The position numbers were made by a program, and so were the translations under genes. A stretch of DNA of 56,247 bases from CAZYHS01 sp964647545 (lineage in GTDB: Bacteria; UBA10199; GCA-002796325; 1-14-0-20-49-13). Within the stretch, counting starts at the first letter, position 1. The number at the start of each line of letters is the position of its first letter. Below are positions 34,551 to 44,014 of the stretch, in pieces. The notes beneath the pieces are model-generated. The model did not search any database. It saw nothing but the letters and a program-made list of their open reading frames with translations, and had not been told where the DNA came from. The DNA lies in assembly GCA_964647545.1 (NCBI GenBank), contig CAZYHS010000012.1:1-56247 (forward strand), read 5' to 3'.

Positions 34551-35798
34551 TTATTTTTCCAAGAAGGCGCGATGTAGGGCCTCAACCGCGCGATTTTGCT
34601 GTTTCGCATCGACCACAACCGACACTTTAATTTCAGAAGTCGAAATCATCTGCACATCGATATTTTCCTTGGCGAGCGTTTCAAACATCTTTGCCGCGAC
34701 ACCAGCATGAGAGCGCATGCCGATTCCGACAATTGATATTTTTGTAACGTCACCGGCCGCTTCCACTTTGCCGGCGCCGATCTCTTTGGCGACATAATCG
34801 GTAATTTGCATCGCCCGTTTCAAATCGGCCTTGGCGATCGTAAATGAAATATCGGAAGTGCTCGATGAATTCTGGCTCTGAACTATCATATCAACATTGA
34901 TGTTTGCCGCCGCAAGAGGCTCGAAAATATTAGCGGCTATGCCGATCTTGTGCGGCACGTTCCTCATCGAAAGCTTTGCCTCGTTCGACGTGTGAGTCAC
35001 CGTCGAGACAAGAACTTTCTCCATGCTGACATCTTCGCTTGTCACGAGAGTGCCGGTCATTTTCTCGGCGGCTGCGTCGATCGACGGAGATTTTTTCAAA
35101 CGCAGGTCGATGTTGTGACGCGCGGCCAGCTCGACCGAATGCATGTGAATAACTTTTGCGCCGGCACCGGCGGTCTCAAGGAGCTCTTCGTAACTTGTTC
35201 TGTCGATCTTTTTCGCGCTCTTGCAAATGTTTGGGTCGGCTGTGAAAAGTCCGTCGACGTCCGAATAAATTTCGCAGCAGTCGGCATCGAGTGAAGCCGC
35301 CAAAGCTACGGCCGACGTATCGCTCCCGCCGCGACCGATTGTCGTTAAGTCGCCGTTCTCGGCGACGCCTTGAAAACCGGCGACAATCACCACCCTCCCC
35401 TTTTGCAGCTCGGCTTTAATGCGCTCCGTTTCAATTGCGCGGATCTTCGCGCGCTGATGATTTTGGTCGGTCACAACTCTTATCTGCATGGCGTTGAGAG
35501 AAACCGCCTCCACACCCATCGAATTCAAAGCTATCGAGACAAGAGCCGCCGTCGTCATCTCGCCGGTAGCGACAAGCGCGTCGAGCTCTCGTTCTTCGAT
35601 TTGCGCCGAAGGGCTGACATCGGCGGCCGCCGCAGCTGACCCAAGCTTTAAAAGCCGGTCTGTTTCGCCGGCCATCGCCGAAACAACACACACGACCGAA
35701 TCGCCGTTCTTTACCGCACGGGAAATATGCTCGGCGACACGACGAATACGATCGGCGTTTGCGACACTTGTTCCGCCGAATTTCTGAACGACTAGCAT
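34551..35798 (-). CDS. lysC: Aspartate kinase
   Basis: 415 residues; phosphorylates aspartate for Lys, Met and Thr synthesis. KFGGTSVANADRI at the N terminus, TIGRGGSDTSAVALAA in the kinase domain, two ACT domains from about residue 265 (SSSTSDISF and STSEIKVS allosteric segments) for amino-acid feedback. Two nt downstream of the lipoprotein gene. Confidence 0.96.
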   Translation of the reverse strand: MLVVQKFGGTSVANADRIRRVAEHISRAVKNGDSVVCVVSAMAGETDRLLKLGSAAAAADVSPSAQIEERELDALVATGEMTTAALVSIALNSMGVEAVSLNAMQIRVVTDQNHQRAKIRAIETERIKAELQKGRVVIVAGFQGVAENGDLTTIGRGGSDTSAVALAASLDADCCEIYSDVDGLFTADPNICKSAKKIDRTSYEELLETAGAGAKVIHMHSVELAARHNIDLRLKKSPSIDAAAEKMTGTLVTSEDVSMEKVLVSTVTHTSNEAKLSMRNVPHKIGIAANIFEPLAAANINVDMIVQSQNSSSTSDISFTIAKADLKRAMQITDYVAKEIGAGKVEAAGDVTKISIVGIGMRSHAGVAAKMFETLAKENIDVQMISTSEIKVSVVVDAKQQNRAVEALHRAFLEK

Positions 35799-35800
35799 GG

Positions 35801-36445
35801 CTATCTCACTTTCGTAACGGTGACGAACGTCTTATAGACGACTTCGTAGGTCACCGGATCGATGTATTTGTCGGCGGCGCTGATATTTGCCCCTTCGACA
35901 ATGACCTGATTGATGTTCACTCCGGAATAATTTGCAAGGCTTATCCTAGACGCAAGTTCGGGCCTCTCATTCAATAGCGGACCTATCACCTGACCGGCGG
36001 GAACGGAGGTACGCAGAATTTTATAGCCTAAATCTTCGTAGTGCCTTGCGAACTGGTCGAGACTTTGCGAGCCGGTATAGATTTCGATCTCCGGAGGACT
36101 GCCGCCGCGGCTGGCATACGCTTCCTTAAGTTTATCGTGCAACCTGCCGGTCAAAGTAGCGTCGACAGAAAATTCTTTGGGAACAGTTGTGTCTTGGCGC
36201 GACGAACCGCCATATTCTCCCGACGCTCCGTCTAAAGAAGATGAATCTTTGGACGGGCCGATATTTATGACTCGGATTCTAGGCCCGCTCAATTTCTTGT
36301 GTGCGGCGACTTCCTGTTGAGTTTGAGTATTGTCTTGAAGAAACGAGCTCGATGAGACCTTCACAGGCTCTTCATGGTCGGACGAACACGAGCAGGCGAT
36401 CAAAAGAACGATCGGAAGTATGATTTTGGTGCCGCAAATTCGCAT
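35801..36445 (-). CDS. Predicted lipoprotein of unknown function
   Basis: 214 residues from the ATG of MRICGTKIILPIVLLIACSC, which has a lipobox LIAC. The following linker is Ser/Gln-rich. The C-terminal half (LHDKLKEAYASRGG to FVTVTKVR) is a folded alpha/beta-looking domain I do not recognise. Placed between lpdA and lysC, apparently inserted in an operon otherwise conserved elsewhere. Confidence 0.7.
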   Translation of the reverse strand: MRICGTKIILPIVLLIACSCSSDHEEPVKVSSSSFLQDNTQTQQEVAAHKKLSGPRIRVINIGPSKDSSSLDGASGEYGGSSRQDTTVPKEFSVDATLTGRLHDKLKEAYASRGGSPPEIEIYTGSQSLDQFARHYEDLGYKILRTSVPAGQVIGPLLNERPELASRISLANYSGVNINQVIVEGANISAADKYIDPVTYEVVYKTFVTVTKVR

Positions 36446-36479
36446 AGTTTCTATTTTTAGGAAACTCTGAAAAACTAAT

Positions 36480-36580
36480 TGTATGTCATCCCAGCGTTCG
36501 CTGGGATCCAGATATTTCAACAACTTCTGGATTCCTGCCTACGCAGGAATAACAAAAATAGATTTTTCAGATGACATACA
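36480..36580. repeat. 101-bp miniature element with terminal inverted repeats
   Basis: TGTATGTCATC (36480-36490) and its exact complement (36570-36580) bound two hairpins, CCAGCGTTCGCTGG and CCTGCCTACGCAGG. It fills the gap after the lpdA stop. It looks like a paired REP/MITE-type unit and could also act as an attenuator before the lipoprotein gene. Confidence 0.65.
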
Positions 36581-36586
36581 TTTCGA

Positions 36587-37993
36587 TCATCTCGCCTTGT
36601 GAATAGCCATGCCGAACGAATCCTCGCACGCTTCGGCTACAATTTCGGAATAGGTCGGATGCGCGTGTATCGTCTCGGCGATATTGTGAACGCTAATTTT
36701 ATTTTGCATAGCCAAAGCCAGCTCGGCGGCGGCAGAGGTGGCGTTGGCGCCGTAACCGTGAGCCCCGAGGATTTGCCCCGCTTCGTCTGTGTAAACTATC
36801 ATCATGCCGTCGGTGGCCGAATCGCATATGGCCTTTGAAAGTGCGCCGTAAGCGAACCTGCCGGTTTTGTAGGTTCTACCTGATTCTTTGAGCTGCTTTT
36901 CGGTCAAGCCGACGCAACCGATCTCGGGCGTCGTAAAGATCGGTCTTGGCACAACCGAATAGTCCATTTTGTGCACCGACTCACCTTTCAATTTGCGCGC
37001 GATATTTTCGACCGCGACAATCCCCTCGCGCGAGGCGACGTGGGCCAACATCGGCTTGCCCCCTTTTGGCGCGCTTACGTCTCCAATGGCGTAGATCCCG
37101 CCGACGTTGGTAGCAAGATGCGCGTCGGTCAAAATAAAACCGCGTTCGGTTGCGACTCCGGCCGCTTCAAGGGCAAGCCCGTCGGTCATCGGCTTGCGTC
37201 CGACCGAGATCATCATTTTGTCAAATTCGACATCTTCGCCGTTTGAAAGTTTTGCTCTGCCGCCGGACACCGACTCAACCGTCGTTTTTGTGATGACCTT
37301 GATGCCGCGTTTTTTGAATGCGAGAGCAACGCCTCTTGCGACCGAAGCGTCTTCGGTCGGCAAAAGCTGATCCATAAATTCAACGACGGTAACTTCAACT
37401 CCGAAAGAGTTCATTATCGACGCGAACTCGCAGCCGATAACTCCGCCGCCCAAAATCAAAAGACGTTTGGGAAGCTCGGTCATGTCGAGGACATGGTCCG
37501 AATTTAAGATCGTCGCACCGTCGGTCGAAATTGAACCGAGCGGCTTCCATGTCGAGCCGGTCGCGATCACGAAATTTTTTGCGGAGACCTTTTGAGTCCC
37601 CGAATCACCGGCAACCTCTATCTCCTGAGGCGAAACGAATTTGGCGTGGCCTTTCAGCACTTCGATCTTTCTTGCTTTAAAAAGCATCGCAATGCCACCG
37701 CGCAAAGATTCGACGATCTTATTTTTGCGGTCGATGACGTGCTTCATGTCGAGCTTTGGCTCGCCGACATTTGTAATGCCGAAGCCCGCAAAATGACCGT
37801 TTTTCAACTCGACGAAACGTTCGGCAACGGCGACGATCGATTTGGTCGGAATGCAACCACGATTTAAGCATGTGCCGCCGATGAATTCTTTTTCAACTAT
37901 CGCCGCCTTAAGCCCGAGCTGCGCGGCACGAATCGCCGCAACGTATCCTCCCGGTCCGGCGCCGATAATGACAACGTCAAAGGTCTCACTCAT
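36587..37993 (-). CDS. lpdA: Dihydrolipoamide dehydrogenase
   Basis: 468 residues. FAD loop GAGPGGYVAAIRAAQLG, redox disulfide Cys42/Cys47 in GGTCLNRGCIPTK, NAD fold GGGVIGCEFAS, and the C-terminal HAHPTYSEIV with the His-Glu pair. It reoxidises lipoyl groups of a 2-oxoacid dehydrogenase or the glycine cleavage system. No E1/E2 or gcv genes are adjacent, so the partner complex is elsewhere. Start at MSETFDVV; an ATG four codons upstream is also in frame. Confidence 0.95.
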   Translation of the reverse strand: MSETFDVVIIGAGPGGYVAAIRAAQLGLKAAIVEKEFIGGTCLNRGCIPTKSIVAVAERFVELKNGHFAGFGITNVGEPKLDMKHVIDRKNKIVESLRGGIAMLFKARKIEVLKGHAKFVSPQEIEVAGDSGTQKVSAKNFVIATGSTWKPLGSISTDGATILNSDHVLDMTELPKRLLILGGGVIGCEFASIMNSFGVEVTVVEFMDQLLPTEDASVARGVALAFKKRGIKVITKTTVESVSGGRAKLSNGEDVEFDKMMISVGRKPMTDGLALEAAGVATERGFILTDAHLATNVGGIYAIGDVSAPKGGKPMLAHVASREGIVAVENIARKLKGESVHKMDYSVVPRPIFTTPEIGCVGLTEKQLKESGRTYKTGRFAYGALSKAICDSATDGMMIVYTDEAGQILGAHGYGANATSAAAELALAMQNKISVHNIAETIHAHPTYSEIVAEACEDSFGMAIHKAR

Positions 37994-38044
37994 AATTCTC
38001 TCCAATCTTTTGGACCGGTCCTCATGACAAACGCACGCGATCTC

Positions 38045-38464
38045 CTAGCGGACCACCTCGATTTTACGGCTGGTTTCGCCGGCAACCGACAATTTTACCC
38101 GGATAGTTCTTTGTGGAAGCATCTCGGGAAATTTTTCAGCCCACTCTATGACCGAAACCCCGTCACCGTCAAAATATTCCTCAAAGCCTAGATCGGCCAG
38201 TTCGCCGGCGCTTCCCAGTCTGTACCAGTCGAAATGGTAAATAGGAAGTTCGCCCCCCTTGTAAACATTGAGAATCGTAAAGGTCGGCGAATTGACGTAA
38301 TATCTTCTGTCGATGCCAAGACCAACGGCCAAGCCTTGCACAAAGCTGGTTTTACCGGCGCCTAGCTCTCCTGACAAGGCGACCACATCGCCGGCTTTAA
38401 GATCCTTGGCAAACTCGGACGCAAATTCCTGAGTTTCGATGAGAGTGTTTGTCGTTTTTTTCAT
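38045..38464 (-). CDS. tsaE: tRNA threonylcarbamoyladenosine biosynthesis protein TsaE
   Basis: 139 residues; ATPase needed for the t6A37 tRNA modification with TsaB/TsaD. Walker A GELGAGKT (32-39), and FDWYRLGSAGEL typical of TsaE. Starts inside the nnr stop (ATGA). Confidence 0.94.
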   Translation of the reverse strand: MKKTTNTLIETQEFASEFAKDLKAGDVVALSGELGAGKTSFVQGLAVGLGIDRRYYVNSPTFTILNVYKGGELPIYHFDWYRLGSAGELADLGFEEYFDGDGVSVIEWAEKFPEMLPQRTIRVKLSVAGETSRKIEVVR

Positions 38465-40023
38465 CGGAGCGTTGCTACCTCAAATGAGCTCTTCATCGCA
38501 AGAGGCAACATGTTGATAAGGTCGGAGGCGATAAGCCCGCGCTCGCCCATATTTCGAGCGGCCATATCTCCGGAAAGGCCGTGCAGATAAACTGCGGCTA
38601 TAACGGCCTCACGAATTGGAAGCCCTTGCGCGATGAATCCGGCGACGACTCCGCTAAGCACGTCGCCCGAACCTGCGGTTGACATCCCCGGATTGCCTGT
38701 CGAATTGATAAAAACTTCCCCCTCCGGCGATGCGACAACTGTGCGATGCCCCTTCAACACCAGCCAGACCCGACAGGAAATCGCAAATTCTTTTGCCTGC
38801 AGAATGCGCCCCGATTGAACATCTTTGCCGGAATGTCCGGTGAGTCTGGCCATCTCCCCCGGATGAGGAGTTAAAACCGTCGCCGCTTTGCGCGATCTTA
38901 AAAGGTCGAGAGATGAGGTCAAATCGTTGAGCGCGTCGGCGTCCAGTACGAGCGGAACATTTGCCCGCTTGACCAGTTCGATAACGAATTTTTTTGTCTC
39001 TTCGTCGCCGCCGATGCCCGGCCCGATAACCGCGCACTTTTTGTCTGCAAGCATGTGCAGAACCGCCTGCGCCGACTTGAGCGAAAACGTCCCCAGCAAA
39101 GTGTCATTGCACGGTTGATACATGACCTCGGGAGATCTAACGTCGAACTTTGTGTAGGCCTTTTCAGGCAACGCATAGGTCACAAGACCGGCACCCGACC
39201 GCAACGCCCCGCGGCAAGCCAAAAGCCCCGCCCCTATCTTTCCCAACGAACCGGCGACTACGGCAACGTGACCGAAGTCGTTCTTGTGAGAATCTCTCCG
39301 GCGCGGTTTGAAATATTCGACGAACATCCGCGGTTCAATAAGTTCGAGGCCCGTTTTCAGCGAATCGATAAGTTCTTTCGGCAGCCCGATGTCGGCTACC
39401 ACTATTTCGCGGGCGTATTCCGGACCTGATCCGGTAACAAGCCCTGTCTTTGCGAGCCCGAACGTAACCGTCGCTTTTGCGCGCACGGCGACACCCATAA
39501 CGGCGCCGCTGTCGCTGTTGATGCCGCTGGGGACATCGACCGCAACAACGGACTTCATCATCGAGTTAATTGATTTTATAACGGTTGCAAGTCTGCCTCT
39601 GACCTCATTTGACAGGCCCGTGCCGAATATGGCATCGACCAAGCAGACAGCCGGTTTTAAATATTTTTCGGCCGCTCTAACGTCTTTCTCGTTCTCGATT
39701 TCGAACGCCTCGATATTTTTAATGCCGGCAAGACGCTCCCAGTTCACGCGGGCGTCTTTTGAGAACTCGCCGAAAGGTGATGTCAAAATAATTATAACTT
39801 TGTATGAGGCCTCGGCCAAGTATCTTGCGGCAACAAGTCCGTCACCTGCGTTATTACCGCGCCCGCATACGACTCCTACAAGGCCTTTTTTAGGAAAGCG
39901 CTCTTTGACAATCTCGGCGACGGCTTTTCCGGCATTTTCCATCAGCTCAAGGGAGGGAATGCCGAACTTTTCGATCGCAGTTGCGTCGATCGAACGCATT
40001 TGAGTTGATGAAACAAGTTTCAT
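38461..40023 (-). CDS. nnr: Bifunctional NAD(P)H-hydrate epimerase/ADP-dependent dehydratase
   Basis: 520 residues, two fused domains repairing NAD(P)HX. The N-terminal epimerase (YjeF_N, 1 to about 215) has GRGNNAGDGLVAARYL; the C-terminal ribokinase-like dehydratase has VLTPHPGEMARL and NPGMSTAGSGDVLSG. Length is normal for the fusion. Coupled to tsaE by ATGA. Confidence 0.95.
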   Translation of the reverse strand: MKLVSSTQMRSIDATAIEKFGIPSLELMENAGKAVAEIVKERFPKKGLVGVVCGRGNNAGDGLVAARYLAEASYKVIIILTSPFGEFSKDARVNWERLAGIKNIEAFEIENEKDVRAAEKYLKPAVCLVDAIFGTGLSNEVRGRLATVIKSINSMMKSVVAVDVPSGINSDSGAVMGVAVRAKATVTFGLAKTGLVTGSGPEYAREIVVADIGLPKELIDSLKTGLELIEPRMFVEYFKPRRRDSHKNDFGHVAVVAGSLGKIGAGLLACRGALRSGAGLVTYALPEKAYTKFDVRSPEVMYQPCNDTLLGTFSLKSAQAVLHMLADKKCAVIGPGIGGDEETKKFVIELVKRANVPLVLDADALNDLTSSLDLLRSRKAATVLTPHPGEMARLTGHSGKDVQSGRILQAKEFAISCRVWLVLKGHRTVVASPEGEVFINSTGNPGMSTAGSGDVLSGVVAGFIAQGLPIREAVIAAVYLHGLSGDMAARNMGERGLIASDLINMLPLAMKSSFEVATLR

Positions 40024-40054
40024 TGATCGGGGCTATTTACAAATCTTGATTTGG

Positions 40055-40429
40055 TCAATCTTCGAGAATGACGTTGGCGATGCCGTAGTTTCCGTCGTGC
40101 GAAACCATTACGTGAATCTTTTTGACCCCTTTGCCTTCGACATGCTTTTTGACCTTGTCGTACATGATGATCGCCGGTCTGTGTTCTTTCTCGCCGATCT
40201 CGATATCTTTAAAATTAATTCCTTCGGTCCCCTTTGGATATAGGGCCTTGATGAAAGCCTCTTTTGCCGCGTAGCGGGTCGCAAAACGCTGGGCCGGATT
40301 CTTTTTATTATTGCAATAGCTTATTTCGCGTTCGGTAAAGATGCGTTTAAGGAATTTTTCCTGCCAGCGGAAGATAATTCCCTCAATGCGCCTTACGTCC
40401 ACGATGTCGATGCCCATGCCCATTATCAT
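40055..40429 (-). CDS. acpS: Holo-[acyl-carrier-protein] synthase
   Basis: 124 residues. Transfers 4'-phosphopantetheine from CoA to acyl carrier protein. Metal-binding GIDIVDVRRIE and FATRYAAKEAFIKAL are the family marks. Start overlaps the pdxJ stop as ATGA. Confidence 0.94.
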   Translation of the reverse strand: MIMGMGIDIVDVRRIEGIIFRWQEKFLKRIFTEREISYCNNKKNPAQRFATRYAAKEAFIKALYPKGTEGINFKDIEIGEKEHRPAIIMYDKVKKHVEGKGVKKIHVMVSHDGNYGIANVILED

Positions 40430-41175
40430 AAGTTCGCTCCTTGGATGAGTTGCTTCATCTCTTCAACAGCCCTTGCCAACCCCACAAAAATCGCTCTGGC
40501 CACGATCGCGTGCCCGATGTTGTATTCGACTATGTTTGGTACCTCTTTTACGATCAAAGGGGTGTTATCATAATTTAAACCGTGACCGGCTGCAACATAT
40601 AAACCTAGCTTTTTTGCGTGCTCCACGGCTTTTTTTATACGTTCCAGCTCCAAAAGCATGCGTTTGTCTTTATGGTCGGCAAATTCGGCGTACGCTCCGG
40701 TGTGAAATTCGACGTTCTTTGCCCCCGTCTCGCGGCTCGCCTCTATCTGCTCGATTTCGGGAGCGATGAACATGCTTGAAACAGTTGAAACTTCGTTTAA
40801 GAGATCGACGCAAACCTTTAACTTTGAAAAGTTTTTTACGACGTCTAACCCGCCTTCGGTGGTCAGCTCTTCTCTTCGCTCAGGCACAAAAGTTGCGATG
40901 TCGGGGCGAACTTCACAGGCTATCGACACGACTTCATCATTTGCCGCAAGCTCAAGGTTTAGGTCGGTCGTTACCGTCTGCCTAAGCAACCTCAAATCGG
41001 CCTCTTGAATGTGACGTCTGTCCTCGCGAAGATGTATAGTGATTTGGTCGGCGCCGCTGGCTTCGGCAATAACGGCGGCCGATACAGGATCGGGATAACG
41101 CGTCCCTCTGGCCTGTCTTACGGTCGCGACATGGTCGATATTTACGCCGAGCTTTTTAATCTTTAGAATTTCCAT
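40426..41175 (-). CDS. pdxJ: Pyridoxine 5'-phosphate synthase
   Basis: 249 residues; makes PNP from 1-deoxyxylulose 5-phosphate and 3-amino-2-oxopropyl phosphate. NIDHVATVRQARGTRYPDP near the start and AGHGLNYDN are diagnostic. 3 nt after glmM and overlapping acpS. Confidence 0.96.
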   Translation of the reverse strand: MEILKIKKLGVNIDHVATVRQARGTRYPDPVSAAVIAEASGADQITIHLREDRRHIQEADLRLLRQTVTTDLNLELAANDEVVSIACEVRPDIATFVPERREELTTEGGLDVVKNFSKLKVCVDLLNEVSTVSSMFIAPEIEQIEASRETGAKNVEFHTGAYAEFADHKDKRMLLELERIKKAVEHAKKLGLYVAAGHGLNYDNTPLIVKEVPNIVEYNIGHAIVARAIFVGLARAVEEMKQLIQGANL

Positions 41176-41178
41176 TTT

Positions 41179-42537
41179 TCAACCGAGATGCTGGACGATC
41201 TCAGAAGCAAGACCTTCGGACATGCTCTTGATGCGATCGTGGTTCTCACCCTCGATCATGATGCGGGCGAGCATTTCGGTACCTGAATATCGCAGAACAA
41301 GACGCCCTCGATTGCCGAGCTCCTGCTCGATCTTTCTGATCGAATCGTTAAGCTGCGGAATTTGCGCAAAATCTTTGCGCTGCTTGACCTTAACGTTCGT
41401 AAGTATTTGCGGGAACGGGGTAAAAACCTGTTTTGCCAGCGAAAGCGACTGGTCTTTTTCACGCAGCATCGCAAGCACCTGCAAACCGGCAAGCAAACCG
41501 TCGCCTGTCGTATTGTGGTCGAGAAATATCAAATGCCCGCTCTGCTCTCCCCCCAAATTGTAGCCGCTGGCGCGCATCGCCTGAATTACGTAGCGATCGC
41601 CGACCGACGTGCGCACAACGTTGATGCCCATCCCCTGCAAGGCGATGTCGAGACCCAAGTTGCTCATGATGGTCGAAACGACCGTCCCCTTGCTGAGCTG
41701 CCCCTTGCGGAATAGATGCTGAGCGCAAAGAGCCAGAATATAATCGCCGTCGACAATATTGCCGTTCTCGTCGGCCATAATGACTCTGTCAGCATCGCCG
41801 TCGAGGGCAATTCCGCAATGGGCGTTGTGCTCCACAACAAGTTTAGTCATCAGTTCGGGATGCATCGAGCCGCAACCTTCGTTGATATTTTTACCGTCGG
41901 GAGTGACTCCGATCGCGATAACTTTTGCCCCGAGCTCTGTCAGAACCGCCGGCGCAATTTTGTAAGCGGCCCCGTTGGAACAATCGAGAACTATCTTAAC
42001 TCCGTCCAGATTCATTCCGCGCGGGAATGTCCGTTTTAAAAATTCGATGTAACGGCCCGCCGCGTCGTCAACACGAACAGCCTTGCCGATCGCCTCGGCC
42101 GTGGGGCGTTTGTAGTCGATGTCGCCGCTTGTGATGAGATGCTCCATTTGAGCTTCAAGTTCGTCGGGGAGCTTGTAACCGTTACGGTCGAAAAATTTAA
42201 TTCCGTTGTCGTAGTATGGATTGTGAGACGCAGAGATCACCACGCCGGCATCTGCACGCATGCCTTGCGTGATGAACGCGATGCCCGGAGTCGGCAGCGG
42301 ACCGACAAGCATGACGTTGCAGCCCATCGAACAAATGCCGCTGGCTAAAGCCGTCTCAAGCATGTAGCCGGAAAGACGGGTATCTTTTCCGATCACAATT
42401 CCGTGCCGTCTTTCGCCGTTTTGGAATGTGTAGGCAAGCGCGCGCCCTAACTGCAGAGCCATTTCGCTTGTCATCGGATGAACGTTGGCCGTTCCCCTTA
42501 CTCCGTCGGTACCAAAGATTTTGCGTTTTTCACTCAT
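41179..42537 (-). CDS. glmM: Phosphoglucosamine mutase
   Basis: 452 residues; interconverts glucosamine 6-P and 1-P for UDP-GlcNAc. FGTDGVRG at the N terminus, phosphoserine loop ISASHNPYYDNG (Ser at 102-104), metal loop DGDADRV, and RYSGTE phosphate-binding end. Heads the glmM-pdxJ-acpS-nnr-tsaE run, a familiar order in deltaproteobacteria. Confidence 0.97.
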   Translation of the reverse strand: MSEKRKIFGTDGVRGTANVHPMTSEMALQLGRALAYTFQNGERRHGIVIGKDTRLSGYMLETALASGICSMGCNVMLVGPLPTPGIAFITQGMRADAGVVISASHNPYYDNGIKFFDRNGYKLPDELEAQMEHLITSGDIDYKRPTAEAIGKAVRVDDAAGRYIEFLKRTFPRGMNLDGVKIVLDCSNGAAYKIAPAVLTELGAKVIAIGVTPDGKNINEGCGSMHPELMTKLVVEHNAHCGIALDGDADRVIMADENGNIVDGDYILALCAQHLFRKGQLSKGTVVSTIMSNLGLDIALQGMGINVVRTSVGDRYVIQAMRASGYNLGGEQSGHLIFLDHNTTGDGLLAGLQVLAMLREKDQSLSLAKQVFTPFPQILTNVKVKQRKDFAQIPQLNDSIRKIEQELGNRGRLVLRYSGTEMLARIMIEGENHDRIKSMSEGLASEIVQHLG

Positions 42538-42570
42538 AAAACATTATCCGCCTCTTTTTAAGTGGAGGAG

Positions 42571-42599
42571 TAAATAGACCAAATAGGCCACAAAATCAA
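42571..42599 (-). promoter_or_regulatory. Possible promoter of glmM operon
   Basis: On the minus strand TTGATT and TATTTA are spaced 17 nt apart, 33 bp before the glmM start. A moderate sigma-70 match. Confidence 0.3.
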
Positions 42600-42648
42600 T
42601 AGTTTTTATTTAAGGTTAAAACCAGCGCTTTAAGGCTTATGAGTGATT

Positions 42649-43827
42649 TTAAATGACTTCGACGATCATGGCCGTCGCTTCACCGCCGCCGTTACAAATG
42701 GCGGCAAGACCGCGCTTTAGGCCGTTTCTTTTAAGAGAATGTATCAAAGTGGTTAAAATTCGCGCGCCGCTGGCCCCTATCGGATGTCCAAGAGCGACTG
42801 CGCCGCCGCAAATATTAACTTTGGCGGCGTCGAGTCCAAGTTCGCGCATGGCCATAATTGCGACCACCGAAAATGCCTCGTTAAGCTCGAAAAGGTCGAT
42901 GTCGCCGATCTTTAAACCGGCCTTCTCCAGCACACGCGAAATAGCACCGACCGGCGCCATCGTGAACCATTCGGGTTCGCGCGAAAATGTCGCATGGGCA
43001 ACGATCTTTGCAACGGGCTTTGCGCCGAGTTTTTTTACTGCTTCTTCGCCCGCAACAATTAATGCCGCCGCGCCGTCGCTTATCGACGAAGCATTTGCGG
43101 CGGTTACCGTTCCATCTTTCGCAAAAATCGTCGTAAGCTTGGGCAGCTTTTCGAAATTAACTTTCGCCGGTTCTTCATCTTTAGAAACCGCGACCGGATC
43201 CCCCTTCTTCTGCGGAATTTTTACAGGGGTTATTTCGGCGTCGAACGTGCCGGAGTCTATCGCAGCAATCGCGCGTTTGTAGCTCTCGATGGCAAAATCG
43301 TCCTGATCTTTTCTGGTGACACCGTGAGTTTTTGCGCAAAGTTCGGCGCAAGATCCCATGTGCTGGTTTGAATAAATATCCCAAAGCCCGTCGAACACGA
43401 TCGAATCGACAACCTTGCCGTCGCCGAGCCTGAAACCGTTTCTGGCCGACGGCATTAAATAGGGGGAATTGCTCATCGATTCCATGCCGCCGCAGGCAAC
43501 GACATTTGCTTCGCCAAGCCTTATGAGCTGGTCCGCCAGCATCACGGAAACAAGTCCGCTCGAACAGACCTTGTTGACGGTCAAAACGTTCACCTCTTTC
43601 AAAAGTCCGGCCGAAAAGGCGGCCTGACGCGCCGGCGACTGGCCAAGGCCAGCCTGAAGCACGCAACCCATTATGCAATTGTCTATCTGACTTGGAAGGA
43701 CACCGGCCCGCTCATACGCGGCGCGCAGCGCGCATCCGCCGAGCTCGGTCGATTTAACGCCCGAAAGCGAACCCTGAAAACTTCCGATCGGCGTGCGAAC
43801 GGCCGAAAGAATGAACGTGTTCTTCAT
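42649..43827 (-). CDS. Acetyl-CoA acetyltransferase (thiolase)
   Basis: 392 residues. Active-site Cys88 (NKVCSSGL), His348 (GHPIGASGAR) and Cys378 (ICNGGGEA). Condenses or cleaves acetoacetyl-CoA. Biosynthetic versus degradative role cannot be decided; no beta-oxidation genes sit beside it. Separated from glmM by a 111-bp gap, and divergent from the Cys-rich gene at 44015. Confidence 0.94.
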   Translation of the reverse strand: MKNTFILSAVRTPIGSFQGSLSGVKSTELGGCALRAAYERAGVLPSQIDNCIMGCVLQAGLGQSPARQAAFSAGLLKEVNVLTVNKVCSSGLVSVMLADQLIRLGEANVVACGGMESMSNSPYLMPSARNGFRLGDGKVVDSIVFDGLWDIYSNQHMGSCAELCAKTHGVTRKDQDDFAIESYKRAIAAIDSGTFDAEITPVKIPQKKGDPVAVSKDEEPAKVNFEKLPKLTTIFAKDGTVTAANASSISDGAAALIVAGEEAVKKLGAKPVAKIVAHATFSREPEWFTMAPVGAISRVLEKAGLKIGDIDLFELNEAFSVVAIMAMRELGLDAAKVNICGGAVALGHPIGASGARILTTLIHSLKRNGLKRGLAAICNGGGEATAMIVEVI

Positions 43828-43910
43828 TGAGATCTCCTTGTTAAGTGGGGGCTAAATACGTCCGCAATTTTCACAATGCAAGTTATTTGAAAAAAAACAG
43901 CGAGCTTTTT

Positions 43911-43926
43911 ACGCATATTTATGCGT
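43911..43926. promoter_or_regulatory. Palindrome flanked by T-runs in divergent gap
   Basis: ACGCAT-ATTT-ATGCGT lies between T-runs in the thiolase/Cys-rich divergent region. It could be an operator or a terminator-like hairpin. Confidence 0.3.
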
Positions 43927-43930
43927 TTTT

Positions 43931-43959
43931 TTGTTGCACTTTTTTACAGGGCTTATATT
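43931..43959 (+). promoter_or_regulatory. Possible promoter of the Cys-rich gene
   Basis: TTGTTG (43931-43936) and TATATT (43954-43959) are 17 nt apart, upstream of a structured leader. Confidence 0.4.
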
Positions 43960-43966
43960 AAGCGCT

Positions 43967-43988
43967 GCGGTCCCGATTGGGGGGCCGC
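43967..43988 (+). other. Leader stem-loop before the Cys-rich gene
   Basis: GCGGTCCC and GGGGCCGC pair over 8 bp (one G-U) around a 6-nt loop, 26 nt before the start codon and just before the A-rich AAAAAGGAGAG ribosome binding site. It may stabilise the message or control translation. Confidence 0.45.
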
Positions 43989-44014
43989 AAAAAACAAAAA
44001 GGAGAGAAAAGAAA

